Source: Triticum aestivum (lineage: Eukaryota; Streptophyta; Magnoliopsida; Poales; Poaceae). From it: 64,000 nucleotides of DNA. Below, piece by piece: positions 10,700-20,331 of this stretch. The position numbers were made by a program, and so were the translations under genes. Within the stretch, counting starts at the first letter, position 1, and every line of letters starts with the position of its first letter. The notes under the pieces are model-generated. The model worked only from the letters and a program-made list of their open reading frames with translations, ran no database searches and was not told the DNA's origin. The stretch spans positions 308,810,961 to 308,874,960 of the forward strand of contig NC_057802.1 of NCBI RefSeq assembly GCF_018294505.1. Direction: 5' to 3'.

Positions 10700-10960
10700 T
10701 AAGTGGAGGGGAGCCACCATGGGCCCATGAGGCAGGGGGCGCCCTATAGGGGTGGGCGCGCCCTGGACCCTCATGGCCAGGTGTTTGCTCCCCCTGCTGT
10801 GTTCTCAGTGCCAGATATTCTCAAATATTCCAGAAAAAATCATATTCCAATTTCAGGACATTTGGAGAACTTTTATTTTCAGGGTATTTTTATATTGCGC
10901 GGATAATTCAGGAAACAGGCAGAAAATACTATTTTTGCTTTATTTCAACTAAATAACAGA
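10700..10960 (-). repeat. LTR-like segment inside Gy-C
   Basis: Same order of landmarks as the GC-rich U3 portion of the Gy-C LTR (compare 6895-7070): GGGCCCATGAGGCAGGGG, a GGCGCGCCC block, CCCTCATGG-CAGGTG, then TATTCCAGAAAAAAT and TTTCAGGACATTTGGAGAACTTTTATTT. It is diverged and has no LTR ends. It has the same orientation as Gy-C, between protease and third ORF. It could be an old captured LTR piece or a built-in internal promoter. Confidence 0.55.
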
Positions 10961-11108
10961 AAGTAGAGAGAGGGTACAGAAGGTTGTGCCTTCTAACTTC
11001 ATCCATTCCATGCTCATCAAAAGGAATCCACTAACAAGGTTGATCAGATCTTGTTAATAAACTCATTCCGAATAACATGGAACCGGAGAAATTTCGAATA
11101 ACACTATG
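10961..11108 (-). other. Gy-C short spacer after protease
   Basis: Noncoding; contains no recognised site. Confidence 0.4.
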
Positions 11109-11891
11109 TTACCTCAACGGGGATATGCACATCCCCAATAATAAGAATATCATATTTCTTCTTGACAGTAGGAAGAGGAAATTCAAAACCTCCAAAAATA
11201 ATCGATGGAATTTTCCAATAGAATTGATACTGTGGACTTGAGGTTGTTTCCTCGGAAAGTGTACTGTATGCTCATTACCATTAACATGAAAAGTGACATT
11301 GCCTTTGTTGTAATCAATAACAGCCCCTGCAGTATTCAAAAAAGGTCTTCCAAGAATAATAGACATACTATCGTCCTCGGGAATATCAAGAATAACAAGG
11401 TCCGTTAAAATAGTAACGTTTGCAACCACAACAGGCACATCCTCACAAATACCGACAGGTGTAGCAGTTGATTTATCGGCCATTTGCAAAGATATTTCAG
11501 TAGGTGTCAACTTATTCAAATCAAGTCTATGATATAAAGAGAGAGGCATAACACTAACACCGGCTCCAAGATCACATAAGGCAGTTTTAACATAGTTTCT
11601 TTTAATGGAGCATGGTATAGTGGGTACCCATGGATCTCCTAGTTTCTTTGGTATTCCACCTTTAAAAGTATAATTAGCAAGCATGGTGGAAATTTCAGCT
11701 TCCGGTATCTTTCTTTTATTAGTAACAATTTCTTTCATATACTTAGCATAAGGATTCATTTTGAGCATATTAGTCAAACGCATACGCAAAAAGATAGGTC
11801 TAATCATTTCAGCAAAGCGCTCAAAATCCTCGTCATCCTTTTTCATGGATGGTTTGGGAGGGAAAGGCATGGGTTTCTGAACCCAAGGTTC
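11109..11891 (-). pseudogene. Gy-C gag end and aspartic protease
   Basis: Continuation of the Gy-C gag-protease frame left of the Gy-D insert. It starts in a Pro/Lys-rich linker (KPMPFPPKPSMKKDDEDF), then MNPYAKYMKEI, then the retropepsin-like core CDLGAGVSVMPLSLYHRL (active-site D-L-G-A in place of the common D-T/S-G) and the closing IILGRPFLNTAGAVID. Removing Gy-D plus one ggttc copy puts it in frame with 18230-20253. It is followed directly by noncoding DNA, so reverse transcriptase and integrase are missing. The protease would cut gag. Confidence 0.8.
11887..11891. repeat. Target-site duplication ggttc of Gy-D (left)
   Basis: ggttc recurs at 18230-18234. It lies in the gag-protease frame of Gy-C. 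Confidence 0.9.
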
Positions 11892-12162
11892 TGTCGGCGT
11901 TCGGGGAACGGGGGTCCCCAGACTTGCCTGCTTGCGGCCCATGGCATGGCTAAGCCAGCAGGCCGTACGGCCCATCTTCATCAACAAGGCATCCAAGACC
12001 CTCGTGAGGCGCCAAGCCTCGCGAGGCGGACGACGCAAGACCTCCTCAAGAGTGGCCTAGTCAGGCAAGCTCGCGAGGAGCGGAGATATCAAGGCAGGGC
12101 AAACCTCACGAGGCTCTCGTGACGTGTGCCATGACGATCGGCACCAGGCGGGCGCCAGGCGG
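11892..12162 (+). repeat. Gy-D 5' LTR, truncated
   Basis: First 271 bp of the LTR, collinear with 17337-17595 apart from a short internal indel around 'gcgccaagcctcgcgag'. It breaks off at GCGCCAGGCGG, where protease-region sequence begins. The missing ~600 bp include the promoter and LTR end. Confidence 0.85.
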
Positions 12163-12970
12163 TCACCCACCACGGCTGCAACGTCCTCAAGATGCCGGGA
12201 AGCGGCGGAATCATCACGGTCCCATGTGAAGAGAGAGATGTGGTGTGCTCCCTCGAGCGCGCCTTCCAAGCTGCAGCAATCGGCGACCCTGACAGCAGAA
12301 GCGAGGTCCCTCCGGAGACCATCCGCAAGAAGAAGCAGCTGCGCCGCGCAGGACGGATGGCGACGCGGTAGGAGCCTCGTCAGGATCAGCGCTGGTCCCA
12401 GGGGCGCCTCGCTCCATCGCATAGGAAGGTGCGCCCAGTGCCCTCCACGGGCAGGGCTCGGGGGCTCTCTTCTGGAGGGCCTCAGATCTTGCCAACCTCA
12501 TGAGGGAGGCGCTTGGGTAGCAGTTGGAGGCGTGCTTCGCAGCACGTGTCCCTCAGGAGAGCACAGGGCAAGGAGTGACCACCACTAAGGAGTTCATCAC
12601 CAAGACCACTCAGGAACTTCAAGAAGCAAGAGCCATGCGCGGCGACAGCCGCTCACGAGGCACAGCTCCCCATCCTGGCGAGGATGCTGGGCTGCATGTC
12701 TGCATCGACGTCCACGGGCTCAACAGGGCCGCATCTCAGGAGCGCTTCTGGCCTTCTCGTGTGGGCCGCTGCGAGGGCCCGCCACACAACTACGTTCGCA
12801 TGCCCTTCGGTTTGCCGAGCGTGGCGTCAGCCTATCAGCGCAACCTGCAGCGTGTCCTGGCGGGTCAGGAGGCCGGGTACCACGCCGTCCTGGAGGAAAC
12901 AAAGACGGTCTTCAAGGAACCTCCCGAGCCCCCAGAGCCTCCCGAGGCTCAGGGCTCCGGTGGCTCATGA
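12163..12970 (+). pseudogene. Gy-D protease-to-reverse-transcriptase remnant
   Basis: Begins inside the post-protease region: THHGCNVLKMPGSGG then PCEERDVVCSLER, both also in Gy-A at 27200-27340. It continues through HPGEDAGLHVCIDVHGLNRA, then jumps to SQERFWP and YVRMPFGLPSVASAY and ends in a Pro-rich tail. In a normal Gypsy RT the stretch after GLNRA holds the first catalytic Asp and the Y-x-D-D box follows MPFGL; both are absent. Several frameshifts occur between 12300 and 12520. It is inactive as a polymerase. Confidence 0.75.
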
Positions 12971-13990
12971 GGAGTCATCCCTTCGACGCACGCCTTCAGC
13001 TGCACCAACTCTGCTTCGTCTACAGAACCAGGTGACATCTTCCAAGCTCGTTTAGCTGGGAGCGCCCCTCGGGCTACATTATTCCTAGGCCGCGTGGGTC
13101 CATCCCTGCGGCATGTATCCCTTTTTGCTTATGTCTTTAGCTTACCTTGCTGGGGGCGCCCCTCGGGCTGCATCATCCCCAAGCCGCTCGGGCCGGACCC
13201 AGTGGTATGTATCTTCCTGCATTTACCCAAGCTGATCTGCTTTTCATGATTAACCTACCCACGGCTATCACCTGCTCGATCGCTGCCCACCACGGGCCTG
13301 TTCATCCTATGCAATTCGCTTGCGCGTTAAAAGGGGGGCTCCTGAGCATCGCGACTCAGGAGCTCTTACTAGCTCTCCAGCCCTCACCCCCTGGCCTTGA
13401 CCACGGCATCGCGACCTGGCATACCAGCGGCAGCTGAGCTCGCTCGAGGGCCGGGACCTGAGGACGTAGAGTGGTTGCATCTAACCGCCTGGCAGGAACA
13501 CACAGTCACCAAGACTCAAGACCAGGCGCAACCCGCCTTGAGGTAGGGCCTCGTGAGTCCCGCGCTGGCTCACGGGTGCCCAGATACACCTCGCAGCCCT
13601 GTCGTGCAAGCCACGTGTCAGGGCAGGGCTGTACACGCCCCGGGGGCTCCTCCCGGAGGGGCCCCCTCCCATCCCACGCACAAGTGGAAGCACCATGCTC
13701 CGCGCTGGCTGTCGACACTGCCGAGGAGCAGCTATGCCCGTGCACAAGCGGAAGCACTATGCTCCGCGCTGGCGATAAACAACTGAGGGCGGCCCCACGG
13801 TCGTACCAACCTCAGGGAGCCCAGAGCTCAGCGTCCAGCCTCACCGCAACGCCTCCCCTCGGGAGAGCCGCGCGAGGGGGCTGGTCACGGGGGCTGCGCT
13901 CGGGTCACGCCCGAGCGCACGCCACCCAACCAGGTCTCCCGGACCTCGGTGTCGCGCGCCCCTCCCGAGGCCTCGGCGAGGGCAGGTATG
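12971..13990 (+). other. Gy-D repeat-rich spacer
   Basis: GC-rich noncoding DNA. It holds two imperfect copies (about 13055 and 13149) of a roughly 94-bp block with core GCGCCCCTCGGGCTGCAT, shared with Gy-A, and the first of three CTCCTGAG hairpins (13341-13366). 13541-13555 marks the point where Gy-A jumps to its LTR. The open frames here on both strands are GC-composition artefacts. Confidence 0.6.
13341..13366. repeat. Hairpin with GCTCCTGAG arms, copy 1
   Basis: GCTCCTGAG and CTCAGGAGC are perfect 9-bp reverse complements around catcgcga. The same hairpin recurs twice more at 14016-14040 and 14196-14220. Confidence 0.75.
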
Positions 13991-14325
13991 GAAATTGTTT
14001 GCACGTCGAGGGGGACTCCTGAGCATCGCGACTCAGGAGCCTAACTGGTCACGTAGCCCCTCACTCCTTGGTCATCCCTGGTCTCCGGTCGGTCCAATGG
14101 CGGCTGAGGTATGCGCTGGGCCGGGCTCTGCCGACGTAGATCATTAATCTACCCTCGCGAACTCTCCCTATAAGCTGTTTGCGCGTCAGGGGGGACTCCT
14201 AAGCATCGCGACTCAGGAGCCTAACTGGTCACTTAGCCCCTCACTCCTTGGTCCGTCCTGGTCTCCGGTCGGCCCAATGGCAGTTGAGGCATGCGCGGGG
14301 TCGGGCTCTGCCGACGCAGAACGCA
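13991..14325 (+). repeat. 180-bp tandem duplication with hairpin
   Basis: Two copies exactly 180 bp apart. Each has 'tgtttgc-cgtc', the hairpin CTCCT(G/A)AG…CTCAGGAG, then CTAACTGGTCAC, TAGCCCCTCACTCCTTGGTC, a CCTGGTCTCCGGTCGG block and a CGGGCTCTGCCGACG-AGA end. The second copy has one mismatch in the hairpin stem. It lies between the RT remnant and the 3' end of the antisense gene. Confidence 0.85.
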
Positions 14326-14471
14326 AAGAAAATAGGAAGGAAATCGCAAAATCTCGAAGCAAATATTACAAGCATATTGTCCTCACAATACCAAATGAAA
14401 AGTCTAAACGCCTCCACGAGGCCTGATACATGTTGCAGGAACAGAACGGGAAGAATAGCCGCAGGTCACCT

Positions 14472-17041
14472 CTAGACATCGCCGTCGTCTGCGGAAGGTG
14501 CTCCCCCATGAGCAATTTTGTCTGCACCTTCACTACCAGCTGCAGGATCGGCGACATCGCCGGACAGAGGAGCGGAGACGAAGCCGCGAAACTTCTTCAG
14601 CAAGGCCTCCACTTGACCTTGTATAGCTGCGGCGGCGGCTTCGCAGTGATCTTCAGCCACAGGCTCCAGTAGCTCGTCAAGGCAAGCGTTGGGGTCGCGA
14701 AGGTGCAGGTGGCTAAAGACGCGAGTCAGCGCAGCCGAAGACAGGACGCGAGCTTCTGCCTCCGCCATGGGACCGAGGCCATCAACGACCTCCTCAAGCG
14801 CCTTCACCAAGAGAGGAAGCAGTTGGGAAGGGCCGTCCTCGTCGGTGGCCAACGACTTCTCCAGACCGTGCTCGTAGAGCGTCTTCAGCGCCTTGCGAGA
14901 CCTCTCCTCGAGGTCGGCAAAGGCCGCGCGATCTTCGGCCAGGACACACGCCTTGGTGTCAAGATCGGCCTCCCTCGCCTTAGCCTTCCGCTCCAGCCCT
15001 TCCAACTAGCTCCGCTTGGCGGCCTGCATCTTCTCCAACTCCGGCAGCTCGGCATCGCGGTTCTTCATGGCGTCCTCCCGGGCCTTCACCTCCTCCTCCT
15101 TCGCTTGGCGGCAGCGTGCTTCTTCAGCGTGCTTGTCGCGCAGGCTCTGCAACTTGTCCTCTAGCGCCCGGCAGCGGTCACGGGCAGCCTTGGCATCTTT
15201 CAGCGCCATCTCACGATCGACTGCGGCGTTGGCGGCACTCTGCTTCTCCTTCTCAGAAGCCACAGCGGCCTGGCCCAGCGCCGCGCGAACAACCAAATCG
15301 GAGTGGAACCAGCCTGAGGCTAGCTCCAGGCGCCCGGCCACAAGACGTGGGTCCGCGCTCAGGAGATCCGCCTGCAGCTGGGTCATCTCCGAAAGAGCAC
15401 GCTCCAGAGCAACAGCAGCAGAAGAACCTGGGAGTGGAGGTGCAGCAGCGGGAGGAGGTGACATCATCACCAGGGCCTGGGGGATCGCGGGTTCCGGAGC
15501 CAGCGGGACCATGGGGGCTGACTCCACGCGGCAATGCTCCTCTTGGCCTCACGAGGATGACCCGGCTGGGGAGATGCGGGCGCTGCTGCCTCCTTTCTCC
15601 GCGGAGGGAGGCACGACCGCTGCGTCTTCCTTCCTCTTCTTCACCGAAGATGTCGGCCTGATCAACCAAGGGCGGGCATCAGGAAATGACGAGTACAAAC
15701 AAGGACAAGGTGAAGCTTAAGACACTTACTGATCCACTTGGGAAGCTTGAAGCCTGATAGCTTCGGGACCTGAGGTGCAGGCGTTCGGGCTCCGGCGGCG
15801 CCAGGCGGTGCGGAGGCAGAACCGGAGCCAGCCCCAGGAGGCGTCAGGATGGAGGCGGCGTCACGAGCCACTAGCGACGACCTACCCCTTGTCGGGATGA
15901 GGGGCTGCCCCTTCTCCCCTTGGCGGGCGTCGACCTCGGCATTGTCAGGAAGGGCGCGGAGGATCTCGGCCTTGCTCAGAGAGGAAGTCTCCCCCACCTC
16001 TTCCATAGTCTTCTCCGAGTCCACCTCCTCTTCCCCTTCCCCGGGACTGGTCAGAAGACACCTCCACTAGTTTCGGTGTCGCAGGGGCTCCCGGAAGCGT
16101 CGGCGGCACCAGCCCACGTGTGTCAAAGGTCGGCCTGGAGGCGATGAATTCCTCCCGGTCCCTGCGTTGGAATAAAGGAACGAAGGCGCTAGGCGGGTAT
16201 TCCTGGTTGTCCCCAACTATGAGATGCAGAACAACATCCAATTCGTCGCCAGGAACGGCTCCAGGCCTCAGACGGGTCTTGCTCCCCTCCTCTTCAAGCT
16301 CCCACAAGGGGCGCTCGCGCGCCTGGAGTGGGGCGACCCGCAGCATCAAGAACTCCCTCAGGAGCATCGCCCCCGTCACCTTGGCCGCCCTCACATTGCC
16401 CGGCTTTAGGTCGTTCACCATCTGCCCCAACACTAGCAATGCCCGCTCATCGGCAAGCTCCGCCTTGGGCCACCCCCCCTTCGAAGAGGGCGCCGCCGTT
16501 GGCAACGCCAGACGCGGATCGGCACGCTTGGCGTCCATCATGACCCATTTGGATCGGATGTTGTCGGCCCTCTTCCTGGTGCTCGAGATCGAGTTGGCCT
16601 TGCCGCATGCGACGAAGTTAGCGCATCCAAAGATGTGCGTCTCGCTGACACGGAGGAAGAAGAAATGGCGCAGGAGCGCCACAGACGGCATCACGCCCAG
16701 GTACGCCTCACAGTAGTAGGCGAAGATGGACAGGAGGAGGACAGAGTTGGGATGAAGATGCAATGCCTCCAGCCCGTAGTGGTCGAGGACTTCATAAAAG
16801 AAATCAGAGAAGGGAGGAACCAACCCGACGGCGACGCTGCTCGAGAAGAGGGGAAGATGGTGCTTTCCTCAGGCTCCGGCACATCGGAGGCAAGCCGGAG
16901 CTCGGTCTCCCCCCACTCGTTGCTCTCGCCCGCCGTCAGCAGGCGCACGGAGGAGAGGCTCTTCTCCGTGACGGTGGGCGCCTCGAGGGCCGGCTCATAC
17001 CAAGCTGGTCCTAAGGAAGTCTTGACCTTGCACGGCGCCAT
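14472..17041 (-). pseudogene. Antisense gene of Gy-D (putative gypsy-type transposon protein)
   Basis: Long minus-strand gene opposite to Gy-D gag/pol. It starts at ATG 17041 (MAPCKVKTSLG; NEWGETELRL), shifts frame near 16820, then has a globular domain (FSDFFYEVLDHYGLEALHL, LLSIFAYYCEAYLGV, FFFLRV) that I recognise as the grass 'putative gypsy type transposon' domain (Transposase_28-like). The middle (16024-15660) is Pro/Ala-rich, probably with an intron. The C-terminal 15527-14472 is a long coiled coil (SEKEKQSAANAAVDREMALK, then heptad-like Glu/Lys/Arg/Ala runs) and an Ala/Glu-rich helical tail ending SADDGDV, with one in-frame stop at 15005-15007. Function unknown; similar antisense genes are known from other grass Gypsy elements. 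Confidence 0.7.
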
Positions 17042-17321
17042 GGATTGCAGATGCAGGATGAGATTGGAACAAATCCGAAGGTCGCAGCGCCGAGGAGTAA
17101 GAAAGGGGATCTAGAGCGAAGCGAGGGAGAAGCAATGAGGGCAAGTGCTGGCTGCGACAGCCTTTTGTCAGGTCGGGTAGTTGCCGAGGCAGCGTGGGGG
17201 AGCGAAGACGCCCACGTCCAATCAACCGCCACGCGCCAACCGAGGTTGCAGGCTTTTGGGGCCCGCGGTGCTCCGTACTTGACCCTTGGCTTCGCCGCGA
17301 AGCCAAGCCCGAGCACACCTT

Positions 17322-17336
17322 GGGCCCGGGGGCTAC
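17322..17336 (+). other. Gy-D polypurine tract
   Basis: GGGCCCGGGGGCTAC directly before the 3' LTR start TGTCGGCATT. Confidence 0.7.
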
Positions 17337-18229
17337 TGTCGGCATTCTGGGAACGGGGGTCCCCAGACTTGCCTGCCTGCGTCCCAAGGTGTGGCTAAGC
17401 CAGCAGGCCGTACGACCCATCTTCATCAACAAGGCATCCAAGACCCTCGCGAGGCGGACGACGCAAGACCTCCTCAAGAGTGGCCTAGTCAGGCAGGCTC
17501 GTGAGGAGCGGAGATATCAAGGCAGGGCAAACCTCACGAGGCTCTCGTGACGTGTGCCATGACGATCGGCACCAGGCAGGCGCCAGGCGGGCGCCAGCGC
17601 GCGCAGCGTCCTTATTTCCTCTTTGGTGCTAAGGAGGCCAGCGCAGGCGAAGAGTACCGAGGCATCAGACAAAGGTTGCTATATTGGTGCAACGAGACCA
17701 AGACCAGGAGGACGGCAAGACGGAGGTCATCGTGGAGCCCAAGACGGCGTCACCACAGAGCTTTTCGCAGGCAAAGACCATTTTTGTCAGGATAGCTTGT
17801 ACTAGCTGTCCCCCTTCAAATTTGCCCGCCGTTGTTGGCTCCCTCCCCGCTCAATATTTGGGAAGAGGACCAGGGCCCCTATAAATAGGTCTAGCCACCA
17901 TAGTAGAGGGGGGATCGGGCAGTTGATCCAGCTCTCAAGCGCACAAGTCCGCAAGCACAAGAACACCTCAACCTCAGGAGGCTGTTCTTCCCTCTGTACT
18001 GTTCACCACCAGCCCAAGAGGCAATCATGCACCACCACACTGGAGTAGGGTATTACACCACAACGGTGGCCCGAACTAGTATAAATCTCGTGTCTCTCTG
18101 TGATTGCGAGTTCTTCGAGTTCGTCCGCGAGATCTTAGCGAGCTAGGGTGTAGATCGGTAGGAGGGAAAGACTGCGCGCGCACCCCAGTGTTTGAACCTT
18201 GAGGGTTTGCTGGAACCCCACATCCGACT
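17337..18229 (+). repeat. Gy-D 3' LTR
   Basis: 893-bp full LTR from TGTCGGCATTCTGGG to CATCCGACT. The end has T where A is expected. A TATA-like 'ctataaatag' sits at 17879-17888. Same family as 29620-30526 and 1-340. Confidence 0.88.
17879..17888 (+). promoter_or_regulatory. TATA box of Gy-D LTR
   Basis: CTATAAATAG, a strong plant TATA match. The Gy-A LTR has CTATTTATAG on plus at 29959-29968, the same box on its transcribed strand. Confidence 0.6.
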
Positions 18230-18234
18230 GGTTC
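18230..18234. repeat. Target-site duplication ggttc of Gy-D (right)
   Basis: Matches 11887-11891. Confidence 0.9.
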
Positions 18235-20253
18235 TCTTTCTTTACCATATTTCCTAGCAACAAAGTCTCTCTTATCATAACGTTGATTCTTTGATTGTGG
18301 GTTATCAAGATCGACAGCAGGTTCAATCTCTACATCATTATCATTACTAGGTTGAGCATCATCATGAACATCATCATTAATATTTTTACTTGGTTCATGT
18401 TCATTACCAGATTGTGTTTCAGCATCAGAAATAGAAATATTTGGATTCTTAGGTGTTTCAGCAATAGGTTCACTAGAAGCATGCAAAGTCCTATCATTTT
18501 TCTTTTTCTTCCTTTTAGAAGGACTAGGTGCATCTATATTATTTCTCTGAGAATCTTGCTCAATTCTCTTAGGGTGGCCTTCAGGATACAAAGGTTCCTG
18601 AGTCATTTTACCAGTTCTAGTAGCCACTCTAACAGCATAATCATTATTCTTACTATTTAATTCATTGAGCAAATCATTTTGAGCTTCAAGTACTTGTTCT
18701 ACTTGAGTGGTAACCATAGAAGCATGTTTACTAATGAGTTTAAGTTCACCTTTAACTCTAGACATATAATCACCCAAGTGTTCAAGCGTATCGGAATTGT
18801 ATGTCAATTGTCTACCAAAATAAGCATTGAAGTTTTCTTGTTTAACATTAAAATTATCAAACTCTTCTAAGCATTGTCTAGCAGACTTATAGTGAGGAAT
18901 ATCACCTTCATCAAATCTATAGAGAGAATTTACCTTTACTACCTGTGTTGGGTTATCAAGACCATGTGTTTCTTCAATAGCTGAAGGATTAAGATCATAT
19001 GTTTCTTCAACAGGCGATAAATTAAGACCATGTATTTCTTCAATAGGAGGTAAATTCTTAACATCTTCAGCTTTAATACCTTTTTCTTTCATAGATTTCT
19101 TTGCCTCTTGCATATCTTCAGGGCTGAGAAATAGAACACCCCTCTTCTTTGGAGTTGGTTTAGGAATAGGCTCAGGAAGTGTCGAATTATTTTCATTTGT
19201 CAATATATTATTCAATAAAATTTCAGCTTCATCCGGTGTTCTTTCCCTGAAAACAGAACCAGCACAACTATCCAGGTAATCTCTGGAAGCATTGGTTAGT
19301 CCATTATAAAAGATATCAAGTATTTCATTCTTCTTAAGAGGGTGACCAGGCAAAGCATTAAGTAATTGGAGAAGCCTCCCCCAAGCTTGTGGGAGACTCC
19401 CTACTTCAATTTGCACAAAATTGTATATATCCCTTAAAGCAACTTGTTTCTTATGAGCAGGGAAATATTTAGCAGAGAAGTAATAAATCATATCCTGGGG
19501 GCTACGCACACAACCAGGATCAAGAGAATTAAACCATATCTTAGCATCACCCTTTAATGAGAACGGAAATATTTTAAGGATATAAAGGTAGCAAGTTCTC
19601 TCATCATTAGTGAACAGGGTGGCTATATCATTTAATTTAGTAAGATGTGCCACAACAGTTTCAGATTCATAGCCATAAAAAGGATCAGATTCAACCAAAG
19701 TAATTATATCAGGATCAACAGAGAATTCATAATCCTTATCAGTAACATAGATAGGTGAAGTAGCAAAAGTAGGGTCAGGTTTCATTCTAGCATTAAGAGA
19801 TTGCTGCTTCCATTTAGCTAATAACTTCTTAAGATCATATCTATCATTGCAAGCTAAAATAGCTCTAGCAGCTTGTTCATCCATAACATAACCCTCGGGC
19901 ACAACAGGTAATTCATATTTATTAGGGGGAGAGTCTTCATCATCACTATCTTCAATATTATCAGTTTCAATAATTTCATTCTCTCTATCCCTAGCAAGTT
20001 GTTCATCAAGAAATTCACCAAGTGGCATAGTAGTATCAAGCATAGAAGTAGTTTCATCATATGAATCATGCATAGCAGAAGTGGCATCATCAATAACATG
20101 CGGCATATCAGAATGAATAGCAAAAGCAGGTTTAGGTGTCGCAAGCTTACTCAAAACAGAAGGTGAATCAAGTGCAGAGCTAGATGGCAGTTCCTTACCT
20201 CCCCTCGTAGTTGAGGGATAAATTTTTGTTTTTGCGTATTTCAAGTTCTTCAT
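18230..20253 (-). pseudogene. Gy-C gag, interrupted by Gy-D
   Basis: Open from ATG 20253 for about 674 codons to the Gy-D insertion point. Residues 1-120 are acidic and Ser-rich. Residues 125-160 hold EQAARAILACNDRYDLKKLL. Residues 200-350 form the retrotransposon gag core (ILKIFPFSLKGDAKIWFNSL, YYFSAKYFPAHKKQ, IEVGSLPQAWGRL, FYNGLTNASRDYLDSCAG). Later come a Pro/Lys linker, a helical stretch near 490-560 and a charged tail. I see no CCHC knuckle before the break. The protease part continues at 11109-11891. Within this part the frame has no stop, in keeping with a young insertion. Gag forms the particle around element RNA. Confidence 0.88.
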
Positions 20254-20302
20254 AGTGACCAGCAGATATAAATCCCAAGTGACTCAAAGAATAGAGCTAT
20301 GC

Positions 20303-20320
20303 TCCCCGGCAACGGCGCCA
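20303..20320 (-). other. Gy-C primer binding site (tRNA-Asp)
   Basis: The plus strand reads tccccggcaacggcgcca, the 3' end of plant tRNA-Asp, so the element's strand is complementary to it over 18 nt. It lies 11 nt from the LTR edge at 20332. It primes minus-strand cDNA. Confidence 0.88.
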
Positions 20321-20331
20321 GAAAATAGTCT

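Larger units (their letters stand above)
11892..18229 (+). mobile_element. Gy-D, Ty3/Gypsy element (plus), internally deleted
   Basis: Bounded by TGTCGGCGTT at 11892, an LTR end near 18229 (CCGACT where CCGACA is expected) and the ggttc duplication. Order on plus: truncated 5' LTR, protease-to-RT remnant, repeat-rich spacer, antisense gene, polypurine tract, 3' LTR. The 5' LTR rest, primer site and gag are gone through a deletion at 12162/12163. Same family as Gy-A, opposite orientation. Confidence 0.88.

Noticed and set aside
12124..12588. GC-rich plus frame of 154 codons in Gy-D
   Set aside because: Wrong frame relative to the protease-RT remnant; long only because of GC content.
13471..14022. 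183-codon plus frame in the Gy-D spacer
   Set aside because: Spans the repeat spacer with open frames on both strands; no domain, typical GC artefact.
15016..15720. 234-codon plus frame in Gy-D
   Set aside because: Shadow of the coiled-coil exon on the opposite strand; Ser/Ala/Arg-rich with no domain.
20303..20320. tRNA-Asp 3' end as a tRNA gene
   Set aside because: Only 18 nt match and it lies 11 nt from an LTR edge; it is the primer binding site.
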